Of a stretch of DNA of 64,000 bases, positions 48,512-58,598 are shown piece after piece. The notes beneath the pieces are model-generated. The model worked only from the letters and a program-made list of their open reading frames with translations, searched no databases and had not been told where the DNA came from. The DNA is taken from positions 186,001 to 250,000 of the forward strand of contig JAHDYR010000016.1 of the NCBI GenBank assembly GCA_019828565.1, read 5' to 3'. Position 1 is the stretch's first letter. Each line of letters starts with the position of its first letter. This DNA is from Carpediemonas membranifera (taxonomy: Eukaryota; Fornicata). Position numbers and translations under genes: made by a program.

Positions 48512-49657
48512 GTCTTTGTCTAGGAAGAAATACATGGCTCACGTAACTCTGATAAATGGTCCCGATCTGAGTGGTAGCCAGTGAAGGCAAGGGACTAGAT
48601 TTAATCATTCTAGCAGGACTGAGGCGAGATCAATGAGGGCGATGGTCCTAAGCAAAGAAGTGAGAGGCCGAAAGAAGCAGTGATCTACGCGATGGGTATG
48701 GCAGGGTGCAAGGCGATGCAGAGCGCCTCAAAGCTACATTAGTTGCATCACTCCTCGTCCGCGTCTTCGGTGGGCATTGCATTGAATTGTGCTTTGATGT
48801 TGGTTACTGAAAAGAGTGGCCCTCGTTGTGTTATCCGCCCTGAAGTCCAGGAGGATGGTTGAATGACTGTAGAACACGACTAGTTCTGGATTGCAGCTGA
48901 TCGCTAGCCCGGGAGGACATCATCGCCGGCCGCTTCACCAAAAGTGTCCCATACTTGCATATGAAACGGCAGTTGCTGCCTCTACGTCCGAGGAACTTCC
49001 CCATGGCCGAAACCACGACTTCAACCCTTTCTGCAGAAAAAGCTGCATGAAAAAAAAAAAGAACCAATCATCGGTCACGAGCTCAACAGGCCAAAACAGA
49101 AACACAAGAGGATGTTTAAAAGCGATCATCTGCTCTTCTTCGGCTTCTGGGAGGATGAAGCCCTCAAGCTACGCTCAACCTAAAACTGCTCGAGGCCATT
49201 GAGCCGCTTTGGGCCGCCGTCCCGCCTGAGATCCAGGGTGATTTTCGACTGGGTCGTGACGTGAGAGCGGCCACGCCGGGACCACGCTTTTCCGGAAGAG
49301 ACCCGGCGTCGCACCTATGACTGCATGTTCGGCGGATACACGGAGCATAGATGATTCTCATGGACACTTTCGAGACCCCCTCAGCAGAGCAGTAACAGAC
49401 TAGTCGAGTAGCAGCTGTTTGCCAGAGTCCATAGTGTGCGGGCAGGGTGTGAAACCCCTGCCAGACCCGTATCGATCAAATAGAGGTCGCATGCCGGCCA
49501 TCATTGGTTCATGTTACACGGCAGAGAGATGTTGCAGATTTTCTCAGTCAGACATTCAAGTCACACGGGTTTCCGACAGCAATCAATGACAAGTCCGACC
49601 GATCCATGAGCCATCACCAAGCACTATGACCCGTTTATATACACAACCCCGAGGCCC
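48512..49657. other. 1.1 kb stretch with no gene I can support
   Basis: The longest gap in the minus-strand array. It has no long frame and no promoter element. It includes an A-run (49049-49060) and a short pyrimidine/purine mixture. Frames shorter than 105 codons occur on both strands without family features. A noncoding RNA, a degraded gene or an origin are all possible, and none is shown. Confidence 0.4.
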
Positions 49658-52600
49658 TCACTCATGGCGATCACACATGCCGTACCTCGTGTCATCACCG
49701 CACAGCGAGGTCGGCAGCGGCCAGCTCGAGATCCCCCAGAGTTCGGCGTACTCGGACGCAGCCCTGTCGCTGCTGAACTTGGCCACAGACGCGGTGAGGC
49801 GGATGGCCTCGGAGGCCCACTTGACCTGGTCCCTGTAGAGCGAGTCAACCCGCTGCTGGCCGCGGAGGTAGTCCTCGAAGTCGCGGTAGATGAGGTAGTA
49901 GTCGTTGCGGCGGGAGAGCTCGGCAACGATCGGCTCGAACTGGCCCTCGTCCTTAAATATTCCTGTTGAGATCTGCCTGACAACGCTGTCGAGCTCCAGG
50001 CAAGGCGGCTCCTGCTCGCCCTGGGCATAGCCGGCGCGGATCTCCTCGACCTCGGCCTCGGTGGAGATGCCGAAGGTGACGACGCCATGGCCGTTGCTCT
50101 CCTCATTGATCTCGATGGTGGCGCCGTCGAGTGTGCCGAGAATCAGGGCCGAGTTGAGCACAAACTTCATGTTAGACGTACCACTGTGTAAAACTGCGCG
50201 ACTGTACTTACGAGGCCTCTGTGCCCGTTGTCGAGATGTGCTGCGACACGTCCGTCGCTGGGATGATGACCTCCGCGAGACTGACGTTGTAGTCCGGTAA
50301 GAACACCACCGTGAGCCAGCGCCGCGTCTCCGGATCCTCGTTGACGATGTCCGCGACGACGTTAATGAGGTTGATGATGAGCTTGGCCCTGGCGTATGCG
50401 GCTGCGGACTTGCCGCCGAATATGGTGCAGCGGGGGACCGTGTTCTCGCGCTGCTCGGGAGACATGCGCTTGAGGACAAGGTAGCGGTAGATGACGCTCA
50501 GGACGTTGAGCAGCTGGCGCTTGTACTCATGGATTCGCTTGACGTGGACGTCGAAGAGGGCCTGCGGACTGACGGCGACGCCCGTCAGCCGCTGGATGTG
50601 GGCCACCAGTCGCTCCTTATTGAGCCGCTTGACGGCCATCCACTCCTGCTGGAAGCCCCGTTCATCGGCGAACTCCTCGAGCTGGCGGAGGACGGAGAGG
50701 TCCTTGACCCAGGCGTCTGTGCCGAGCTTCCTCGTGATGAGGGCCGAGAGCTGCGGGTTGGCGACCTTGAGCCAGCGGCGGGAGGTGATTCCGTTGGTCT
50801 TGTTGCAGAACTTCTCAGGGTAGAGCTCGTGGAACTGCTTGAACGTGCGGGACTTCAGGATGCTTGTGTGGAGCTCGGCCACGCCGTTCACCGCACCGGA
50901 CATGACGATGGCGAGGTTGGCCATGCGAACGTGCTTCTCGGGGTGCTCGCCGATGATCGAGACGGCCCTGAGGAAGTCCTCGTCGTGGTCGGCCCGGATC
51001 GACTCGAGGAACTCCCAGTTGATGTCGTAGATCAGCTGCATGTGTCTGGGGAGCAGGGCGGCCATGAGGGAGACGGGCCACCGCTCCAGGGCCTCGGGCA
51101 GCACAGTGTGGTTCGTGAAGAAGAACACACGGCGGCTGATGGAGAGCGCCGCTTCGAATGGCATACCGTGCTCGTCCACGAGGAGGCGGATGAGCTCTAC
51201 CACAGAGATGGTCGGGTGAGTGTCGTTGAGCTGGATCGCGACAAAGTCGGGCAGCTCCTCGAAAGCATGGCCCTCCATCACGAAGCGGGCAAGAATGTCC
51301 TGGAGCGAGGCGCTGGAGAAGAAGTACTGCTGCTTCAGCCTCAGCTCGAGCCCGGCCTGCGTGCTGTCATCAGGGTACAGCACGGACGTGATCGCCTCAG
51401 CCTCCTGCCGCCACCGCAGCGCTGAAGAGTAGTCGCCCTTGTTGAAGCTGACGAGGTCGAACTCCTCGGACGGCTGGCTCGACCAAAGCCGCAGGTTAAG
51501 GCACGTCGTGGTGTCGTATCCGGGGACGGGCGTGTCATACGCCTTGGCGCAGACGGTCTGGCCCGCGTGCCACTTGAACTTGGGATGGTCGCCCTCAGTG
51601 GCCTCGACGACGCCGTAGAAGCCCACTGTGTACATCACGTCGTTCCTCTCGATCTCCCACGGCGTCCCCTCAGCCAGCCAGAAGTCGGGAAGCTCCCGCT
51701 GCCGCTTGTTGATGATCTCCTGCCGGAACATACCGTACTTGTATCTAATCCCGTAGCCCCAGACGGGGTAGTTGAGAGTCGCCATCGAGTCGAGATAACA
51801 GGCCGCCAGACGACCCAGCCCGCCGTTGCCGAGGCCCGCGTCATGCTCAAGCTGCACGATCTCCTCCATGCGAGTGCCCAGCTCGGCCAACACGCCGCGG
51901 AACTCTGACTCGAGCCGCATGTTGGTGACTGCGTTGCTAAAGCTGCGGCCGATGAGGAACTCGATGCTCATGTAGTATGCCCGCTTGGCCGACATCGCCG
52001 TGAAGTACACGTTTGAGTCGTTGAGGTACTCGATGAGCCGGTCTCTTATGGCGAGGGAGGCAGCCCGGAACATGTTGTTGGGCGAGCCACAGTATCGGCT
52101 GCATGCGATGGTGTGTTCGAGGTGGTGGATAATCTGCTGGCGGATAGTCTCCTTGTTGCGGGCAGTGTACTTGGGCAGCATCTGCCAGAGGGCGTCGTCA
52201 GGGTTTGCCTCGACACTGAGCTCGGCTGACAGACGCGTCCGCACCTTATACTCCTCGATCGTGGAGGCGTAAAGCGACCGGACTTGGCTCAAAGGCATGA
52301 GAGTTGCTGCCTCGAGGAAGCTCTGGAGCGCGTGGGCCGGGAGTAATCTGAACTTGCTGGCCTCGGGCTCGGAGTCCAGCGTGGCAGCCCGCATGGGCTC
52401 GAGCGAGTGCCGACGCTGACGACGGAGCGGTGCAGGCTTGGACATGGTCATCGGCATGGTCAGCGGGGAGGCGCGGCGCTGCCGGCTGATGCGGATGGAC
52501 TCAAGCTCGTGGTAGAGCTTCAGGTTGGGGCGGGCTTCCACTGGTCGCTCGTAAACGTGACTAAGGAAGTCGCGTTCGATTATTTCTGTCTCATGATACT

Positions 52601-52712
52601 CTTCAGATTCGCCAGCAATGCCTGCAGCAGAATCTGTGGGCTGCTTCTCGTGTTCCGACTGTTTGTGGCCTGTTTGGGCAGAACTTGGCCTTCCTTCGGA
52701 TGCTTCCTCCAT
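49658..52712 (-). CDS. Glycogen phosphorylase
   Basis: Exons 52712-50212 and 50183-49658 give 1008 residues. The phosphorylase core is clear: YMSIEFLIGRSFSNAVTNM, EHDAGLGNGGLGRLAACYLDS, NDTHPTISVVELIRLL, ITSRRWLKVANPQL, VKRIHEYKRQLLN and YNVSLAEVIIPATDVSQHIS. The final EASGTSNMKF carries the lysine that binds pyridoxal phosphate. The first about 150 residues are an extra region, basic and Ser-rich with RRQRRHSLEP-like sites, absent from usual about 840-residue enzymes. It releases glucose-1-phosphate from glycogen. A TGCAGTTTA element lies 81 bp upstream of the ATG. Confidence 0.95.
50184..50211 (-). other. 28-nt spliceosomal intron in glycogen phosphorylase
   Basis: Minus strand starts GTAAGTACAG and ends TTTTACACAG. 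It cuts the active-site EASGTSNMKF motif; unspliced, the frame hits TAA at the intron's second codon. Length is 28 nt, as in two other genes here. Confidence 0.95.
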
Positions 52713-52792
52713 ATTTGTCTATTTCAATGCTTGCCAGTTAGCACGAAATCTGCTGTAGCATTGTACTGTCGTTCTACGGTGTCGTCCAAAAC

Positions 52793-52801
52793 TAAACTGC
52801 A
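52793..52801 (-). promoter_or_regulatory. TGCAGTTTA promoter-like element
   Basis: Exact minus-strand match (GGTGCAGTTTAG), 81 bp before the glycogen phosphorylase ATG and only 40 bp past the next gene's stop. Confidence 0.6.
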
Positions 52802-52841
52802 CCAAAGAAGAGCACCCAAAATGACGCCCACAAGCCCTTTA

Positions 52842-55800
52842 TCACGCCAACAGCTCCCTCAGCTTCCGTTCGTACTCCTCGTCGATCGGGTCGTCATCCA
52901 GCAGCGTGCTTCCCAGTCCCACAGGGTCCCTGAGCTTTGTCTGGCCAGACCCGAGCGGGGTCCGGAAGACGTTGAGCGGCTGCGACTCAAACACACCGAA
53001 CTCTGTGATGACATGCCGCTTGCGGGGGCTGATTTTCTCCACGGGTGCAACTCCGTGAGACTTGAATGGGTCGACCTGCGCGTCCCTCATATACCGGGCA
53101 GAGGCGGCGTAGTCTACGGCCACGGTGTCCGGGTCAATCTCAACTGCTCCGGACTCGGGCCCGGGTGTCGCGAGGACTGCGGAGGCCGGCCGGACCTGGG
53201 CCTCGGGCTGGGCGGGCTCGGGCTCGGGAACATCGGGGATCTCTCCAAGATCGTAGCCTACCAAGCGGGCCACAGCCTGTCCGAAATTGCCCATTGTGAG
53301 AGCTCCTATGGCGTCATTGATTTGATGCCGCAGCCGACCACGGCCGGCGCCAAATACCGTTGACAGCATGCCCGGTAGCGTCTCCTGTGCTGCCTGCAGC
53401 CGTTTTGCCAGATTTGCTCTCGCGATGGCCTCCTCGGCATATCTCCGCCGCCGCATGACAGGTTCAAGCTCCTCGAGCACGGCAGCGTACAACATGTGCG
53501 GGTCCGGCTTCGGCATCGGTGGTGGTGTCGGCGGCCTAGGCGGCTTCCACGAGCTCACGATGTCCCTGGGTGGTCCTGCGTCAGCGTCATGGAGCCGCAT
53601 GGCCGCGGACTCGGTCATGGTCCTGGACAGCCGATGGAGGGCGTCTATGCACGCTTCCAGCTCGTCATCAGGCATCGCCCAGAGCGCCTCGGCCACGTTT
53701 GTCGGGTCAGTATCGGGCTCAGTCTCGTCGGGCCACTGCCCTTCGGCCAATCGGCGCTCCCGCTCGGCCTGGAGGGTGGCGTACAGCAACTGGGCCGCCC
53801 TAGCATGAAGGGCAGCGTCTCTGGCGTCCACGTACGCATCGAGACTAGCTGCGACGGCACGGAGCTCGTCTTCGAGCGCCACCGCGGGCCCGAACACATT
53901 GATCGACGGCCCCATCGCCGCGTCCTCTACCAAGCTGAGCGCAGTGTCCCTCAGCGTCAGAGCCCACTCCCGCTCGAGATCCTCGGCCCCACCCACGCTG
54001 CAAGAGGTCAAACTGAGCATGGAGCCCAGCAGCTGGTCGGGCGTCATCTGTCTGACGTCTACTGAGAGCTTGGGCAGGGTGGGAGGCGTGTCCTCGGCGG
54101 CGGGGGCAAGCATCTGCTCGACCAGATCCATCCAGTCCTGCGTGACCTCTTCTCCAAGGTGGGCCTTGAACGCGTTGATGTGCAGGAAGTAGGCAATCAA
54201 TTGATCGGTACGGGCCTCCGTAAAGACTGCCTCGACCTCCTCCTCGGCCATGCCGTACTGGGTGAACGCTGAGGGGTCGAAGCCGGCGTCGGGGTCGGCT
54301 TGGATCTCGGCATCATCAATGATACCACTGATCGCCAACCATCTTTTCCGGTATTCCGGAGTTGCTTCCGGGGTCAGCTTCCCCGTTCTCCGGATGTCCG
54401 GCATAGACGCCCGCCTGACCTCCCTGGGTTTCACGGAAAACATGTCAATAACATCCGCACTAGTCTCAAACTCAGGCTCGGCAGTCGAGGCGCCGTGCCA
54501 CTCCTTCGCCAGGCCCCGGACGGCCAACATGTCAATGTCGCAGCACTTGTACGTGGCATATCGCCCAAACACAGTCGAGATCCACAGCGCAACGTTGTCA
54601 TACCGCTCTCGCCAGAACTCGTCGCGCAGGATAGCCGCCTCAACCTCACTGATCGCCTCATCCGGCGGGGGCGGGAGGTCGACCGGGAGATCGTGGAAGG
54701 ACTCCGGCATCTCTGAAAGCTCGGTCTTGCCGTCAGTCAGGTCAAACGCACTAGCTTGCCGTGGGATTGTCATCGCTGACGCCGTGTGCGATCTGGACCG
54801 TCGTGTGTGCTCTGACACTAGGGTTGGGTCGTCGTAGTCGGTGCTGAGGCCGCACTCTTCCGGCCCGACTGTCTCAGTGTCGTGATCGCTAGATTCTGAT
54901 ACAAATCCTGTGAGATCGTGAATAGATTTGATTGCATCTTGGGCAGACCATATCCTACTTTGTTCGGCCTCCGTGAGATCGCGCACAGACAGCACCATCT
55001 GGGACATCTCGTTGGACACGGAGTAGTCTGACGTGTACGACGAATACGACTCGGTCTCGGTCTCCTCGCTGGCCACAGACGGGGACTGCTCGGTCTCGGA
55101 AGCCTCAGACTCGACGTTCATGGTGGTTGAGATCATCAACCCGTTGCCCGATCTGGGTGATCGGGTGGTGGGTCTGTTCCCGGCAGACTCCCTCGACTCT
55201 GACCGGTGCAGTTGTCTCAGATGGGGCTTGGACGGCGCCCTGGTGAGCGTAGGGGTTGCTGGGCTGGGTAGGTCGGGCAGGTCGAATGAGAACGACGCGC
55301 TCCCGGTCGACATCTGCCTCTGGTGTGCCTTCTTGGCTGCCAGCGCGCTAGTTGGCTTAGTCGGTGACTTTCTCTGAGTCGGCGGGGGTCTTGCACTGCG
55401 GGCCTTGGCGGGCTCCTCCGGCAGACTCGGGAGCCACGGGAAGGCGGTGCCCGTCTGCTCCTGGGCGGTGGCGACGAGCCCGTTCAGCTTGCCCATGAGG
55501 TTCATGGTCCGGAAGCCGGAGAATCCCTTCCTCCCGTCCTGGTCGGCGTCCTTGAAGTCGTCCCCGAGGGACAGTGTGGCGCCGTGGGCCGCCTTGTGGG
55601 CGACAGAGTGGTCGATGGACCTACGTCTGCCCTGTGACGAACCGCTGAACCGGCGCTTCATCACTGTCGACGGCATTCCAACGAATCCAGACCGCTCTGA
55701 CCGAGCGGTGGTGGGAATCTGGCCAAATCTGGCAGTTCCAAGGGGCGACGTTGCCCCTGACGTCAACGACTCCCGCCGACTCCCCAGAGGAAGCTTTTTG

Positions 55801-58262
55801 AGGTTAGCGGTGAGGTCCTCAACATGGGCCTTTGTCTGCACGGTCGTCCTCCGCTGGTACTCCTCCATGAGAGCCTTGGCCGCCTCCTCAGCGTCCCAGA
55901 CGTGCTTCGACATCGTCGCCTGCAGCTTGGTGGTCCTTACCAGCCGCGGCCCGTCGCCCTCTACCGCTGTACCCAGGACACCGTCGAAGTTGTCCAGAGA
56001 ATGACCGCCGAACATCTGCCGGCGGCTCAGATCATCGCCCACACGACTGAGGAAGCTGGCGTCGAAGTGGGTCAACCCTACCGAAGCCTGCGGGCCGCGT
56101 GTGGTCTTACTGGCGAGGGCGCGGTACCTCTGGGCGGGTGTCATCGTCCGCTGGTACGTCAGGGCTTTGCCCGTGATCATGGGGCCCTTGGCCTTGTCCA
56201 GGGGCACGGAGGCGTTCTTACGGATCTTGAGACGCATCAACCTGTGTCGTATGAGCTGGGAATACGATGAGTAGTTACCCAAGAACGCCTGCATCACCCT
56301 TCGCTGTCGGGCTGACTTGCGTGGTGAGGCTAGCTTCAGTATGCTCTCCCCAGTTCTTCTGGCCGTCTGGTCTGGGACAATGGCCTTTGACAGAGTTATA
56401 GGTGTCGCCAGGGCCGACTGTACCGGAGTCGTGGCGTGGTATCCGGCCCGGCCAGACGACCCCCGCGTGTCAGTGTCGATGTAGCCCGGGGGCTCTGTAG
56501 GGACGCCGGCGGGGGCTGTGTCTACCTCACTGAGGTCGAACGGGGTCGGGGCTGGCACCATGTGGACGTCCTCGTCCCATAGTTCGGCGTCCCCGGCCAT
56601 TGCCACGCTCAGTCCGGGGTGTGACCCTGGCCTGGGCGATGGCTCGGCGCTGGGGGCCAGCTCCTCGTCAGAAACAGCTTCTGCAGTCTCCGTGCCTTGG
56701 ATCGAGTCACCCAGATCCATGTCGTCCAGGGCCGGGGCGAGAGGTATATCGCGTGTCCAACTGTCCTCGGCCGCACGGTCGAGCACATCAGTTGATGGAA
56801 TCCTATCGACGCTGCTCCAGGGCCCATGACCGGTCTGTGACTCCGACCTCGTGCGGTGCTCGGACCCGGCCAGACTTGCGGCCGAAGGAATGGAGGGCAT
56901 CGGCGGCAGGGGGTCCCTCTGCCCCTGGCCGCCCTTGAGTCGGACGGTGAGGATGTCCGCATGGTCGATTGCTAGCACCGCGTCCCGCTGCTTGCAGTAG
57001 TGGTGGACGAAAGCTCCGGCGGGGGACTGAGGGCGGTGGAGCGGGAGGGCGTCTGTGAGCTCTCGCTGGATGATTAGCTCGAGAGGGAGTTGCTTGATTT
57101 CAATAGTTCCTGACCCGACCGCTCCAGACGACTTTCGCCTGACACGTGACACAGGAACTTCTGGAACATGCTTGAAAAGAGTGGTCGACTCTACCGGCAC
57201 CTCTTCCTGTTGCTGAAGCAGGAAATCTGGCACAATAAGCGATGCGATAAAGAAGTTACCACTGTCTACACCACCAAACAAAATGGCAGTCCCCAGGTGA
57301 AGTATCTGTGTAGCAAACTCATTCAGACTCATCGACGGCACCAGGGCATCGGTCACCCCTGGTTCAAGCAAGAACACAGCCATCGAGCCCACTGCGACCA
57401 TAACCCTGAATGGCTGGGCCTGAATGGCTGGGCAGAGGGTCAACCCGAGCACTCGGCTGCGGGATACACGGCAGCAGAAAATGGGCCGGGCCACGGGAGG
57501 GGGATTCCTGTCATGGTCGGCCGCGAAAGCCCAGACCTCGACGTGACCGGTTCCGTATCCGACCACGACGAGAGGATCTGTCGCTGGATCGGGGGCCAAG
57601 TGCTGGGTGACCGCCGTGTGGACGATACTGGGGGTCCCGATCAGTGTGAATGCTGTGATGACACGCCACGAGATTAAGGAAAGGACTGTTGCGGTCGAAC
57701 CGCTAACAGCAAATATTCGGTCACGGTGGGCGCCGAATAGTGCCAAATGGGCCACAGGCTGAGTTCCTACGCGTGCTAGGCCGATGGGCTCGAGCGAGTT
57801 CATGTCCCACATTCGAACGACGCCGTCAGAGCAACCGGCGATGATGACCGTGAGGGGGTATGTTGATGGGATCCGGCGCTGGGCATCCCTGGTCATGAGC
57901 TGGCCGCTCATGGCGTACTGTGTGTGCATATCTATGGTTAAGTCTGTTACTGCGAGGGATAGACACGCATAGGCGCCTGAAAGTGGCATTTGGTTTTGAA
58001 TGATGCCTGAGAAGACATCACGGAAGACTATTTCGTTCTGTAGCGCGGAGATCAGTAGTGATTTCTCTATATATACCGCTATGTTCGATCTTGATGCCCC
58101 ATTGCTGCTGTATGACTTAGATTTGACGCAAGAGACGATGTCCACGACCTCGAAGGTGTTTCGAGTCTGAACGAGAATATAGCCCGCCGTCATATCGATA
58201 ATATTGACTACTTGGCTGTCGAAAGACTGCTTGACGAAGGCGTTGGGCGGTAGTGAGGGCAT
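52842..58262 (-). CDS. 1806-residue WD-repeat protein of unknown function
   Basis: The largest gene in the window. Residues about 1-330 form a WD40-like propeller (ITVIIAGCSDGVVRMWDMNS, VVVGYGTGHVEVWAFAAD). About 400-1150 are low-complexity and probably disordered, rich in Ser, Pro, Thr, Arg and Glu. About 1200-1600 are helical with hydrophobic patterning (DEFWRERYDNVALWISTVFGRYATYKCCDIDMLAVRGLAKEW), and the last 200 are Pro/Arg-rich helices ending near FGVFESQPLNVFRTPLGSG. I cannot name the family; large WD proteins of this build are often ciliary or trafficking scaffolds. The stop codon overlaps TGATAAAG. Confidence 0.72.
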   Translation of the reverse strand: MPSLPPNAFVKQSFDSQVVNIIDMTAGYILVQTRNTFEVVDIVSCVKSKSYSSNGASRSNIAVYIEKSLLISALQNEIVFRDVFSGIIQNQMPLSGAYACLSLAVTDLTIDMHTQYAMSGQLMTRDAQRRIPSTYPLTVIIAGCSDGVVRMWDMNSLEPIGLARVGTQPVAHLALFGAHRDRIFAVSGSTATVLSLISWRVITAFTLIGTPSIVHTAVTQHLAPDPATDPLVVVGYGTGHVEVWAFAADHDRNPPPVARPIFCCRVSRSRVLGLTLCPAIQAQPFRVMVAVGSMAVFLLEPGVTDALVPSMSLNEFATQILHLGTAILFGGVDSGNFFIASLIVPDFLLQQQEEVPVESTTLFKHVPEVPVSRVRRKSSGAVGSGTIEIKQLPLELIIQRELTDALPLHRPQSPAGAFVHHYCKQRDAVLAIDHADILTVRLKGGQGQRDPLPPMPSIPSAASLAGSEHRTRSESQTGHGPWSSVDRIPSTDVLDRAAEDSWTRDIPLAPALDDMDLGDSIQGTETAEAVSDEELAPSAEPSPRPGSHPGLSVAMAGDAELWDEDVHMVPAPTPFDLSEVDTAPAGVPTEPPGYIDTDTRGSSGRAGYHATTPVQSALATPITLSKAIVPDQTARRTGESILKLASPRKSARQRRVMQAFLGNYSSYSQLIRHRLMRLKIRKNASVPLDKAKGPMITGKALTYQRTMTPAQRYRALASKTTRGPQASVGLTHFDASFLSRVGDDLSRRQMFGGHSLDNFDGVLGTAVEGDGPRLVRTTKLQATMSKHVWDAEEAAKALMEEYQRRTTVQTKAHVEDLTANLKKLPLGSRRESLTSGATSPLGTARFGQIPTTARSERSGFVGMPSTVMKRRFSGSSQGRRRSIDHSVAHKAAHGATLSLGDDFKDADQDGRKGFSGFRTMNLMGKLNGLVATAQEQTGTAFPWLPSLPEEPAKARSARPPPTQRKSPTKPTSALAAKKAHQRQMSTGSASFSFDLPDLPSPATPTLTRAPSKPHLRQLHRSESRESAGNRPTTRSPRSGNGLMISTTMNVESEASETEQSPSVASEETETESYSSYTSDYSVSNEMSQMVLSVRDLTEAEQSRIWSAQDAIKSIHDLTGFVSESSDHDTETVGPEECGLSTDYDDPTLVSEHTRRSRSHTASAMTIPRQASAFDLTDGKTELSEMPESFHDLPVDLPPPPDEAISEVEAAILRDEFWRERYDNVALWISTVFGRYATYKCCDIDMLAVRGLAKEWHGASTAEPEFETSADVIDMFSVKPREVRRASMPDIRRTGKLTPEATPEYRKRWLAISGIIDDAEIQADPDAGFDPSAFTQYGMAEEEVEAVFTEARTDQLIAYFLHINAFKAHLGEEVTQDWMDLVEQMLAPAAEDTPPTLPKLSVDVRQMTPDQLLGSMLSLTSCSVGGAEDLEREWALTLRDTALSLVEDAAMGPSINVFGPAVALEDELRAVAASLDAYVDARDAALHARAAQLLYATLQAERERRLAEGQWPDETEPDTDPTNVAEALWAMPDDELEACIDALHRLSRTMTESAAMRLHDADAGPPRDIVSSWKPPRPPTPPPMPKPDPHMLYAAVLEELEPVMRRRRYAEEAIARANLAKRLQAAQETLPGMLSTVFGAGRGRLRHQINDAIGALTMGNFGQAVARLVGYDLGEIPDVPEPEPAQPEAQVRPASAVLATPGPESGAVEIDPDTVAVDYAASARYMRDAQVDPFKSHGVAPVEKISPRKRHVITEFGVFESQPLNVFRTPLGSGQTKLRDPVGLGSTLLDDDPIDEEYERKLRELLA

Positions 58263-58270
58263 CGATAATG

Positions 58271-58280
58271 TGCAGGTTTA
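58271..58280 (+). promoter_or_regulatory. TGCAGGTTTA promoter-like element (variant)
   Basis: Plus-strand copy of the gene-start element with one extra G. It points into the Fanzor locus and away from the minus-strand WD gene 8 bp to its left. Confidence 0.4.
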
Positions 58281-58290
58281 GGCACACGCT

Positions 58291-58314
58291 ACTGTGCTAT
58301 TGAAGCAGCACAGT
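58291..58314. repeat. Perfect 8 bp inverted repeat (hairpin)
   Basis: ACTGTGCT, 8-nt spacer, AGCACAGT. A partial direct copy, AGTGTGCTTTTGAAG, follows at 58317-58331. It lies just outside the left direct repeat of the Fanzor locus. Confidence 0.6.
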
Positions 58315-58336
58315 ACAGTGTGCTTTTGAAGGGTCA

Positions 58337-58370
58337 AACAATGTGTTTATTATTATTATACTGCGCAACA
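58337..58370 (+). repeat. Left direct repeat flanking the first Fanzor copy
   Basis: Reads AACAATGTGTTTAT, an ATT-rich stretch, then ACTGCGCAACA. It matches 60492-60516 except for nine extra bases of ATT repeat. It may mark the element end or a duplicated target. Confidence 0.65.
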
Positions 58371-58598
58371 CTGCCCTGTCTCCCTTCTACTCACGTCTTA
58401 AGTCGGTAGGGAGATCGTCTTCTCCAGGGCTTCCACAAAGCGTCTTCTTCGTGGACGTCAGCACAGCTGCAAACATCACAATCTCAAGCTCACACGTCGT
58501 CTCATTGTCTTCTATTCCACATTAAATTCACTTCTACACTTGTATATGCTGGTAATGGTGTTCATCGTCGGCTCTTATATGTCATCGGCAACAGGAGA

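Larger units (their letters stand above)
58263..58598. other. Left flank of the first Fanzor locus
   Basis: 336 bp between the WD-protein start and the first Fanzor frame. It holds a plus-strand promoter-like element (58271-58280), an 8 bp hairpin (58291-58314) and the left direct repeat (58337-58370). TCTCCCT (58379-58385) is the exact reverse complement of AGGGAGA (58408-58414), a further inverted pair with a 22-nt spacer. No gene is seen. Confidence 0.45.

Noticed and set aside
50187-50200. GCGCAGTTTTA within the glycogen phosphorylase intron as a promoter element
   Set aside because: It differs from the motif, and its position inside a 28-nt intron of a well-joined gene makes coincidence more likely.
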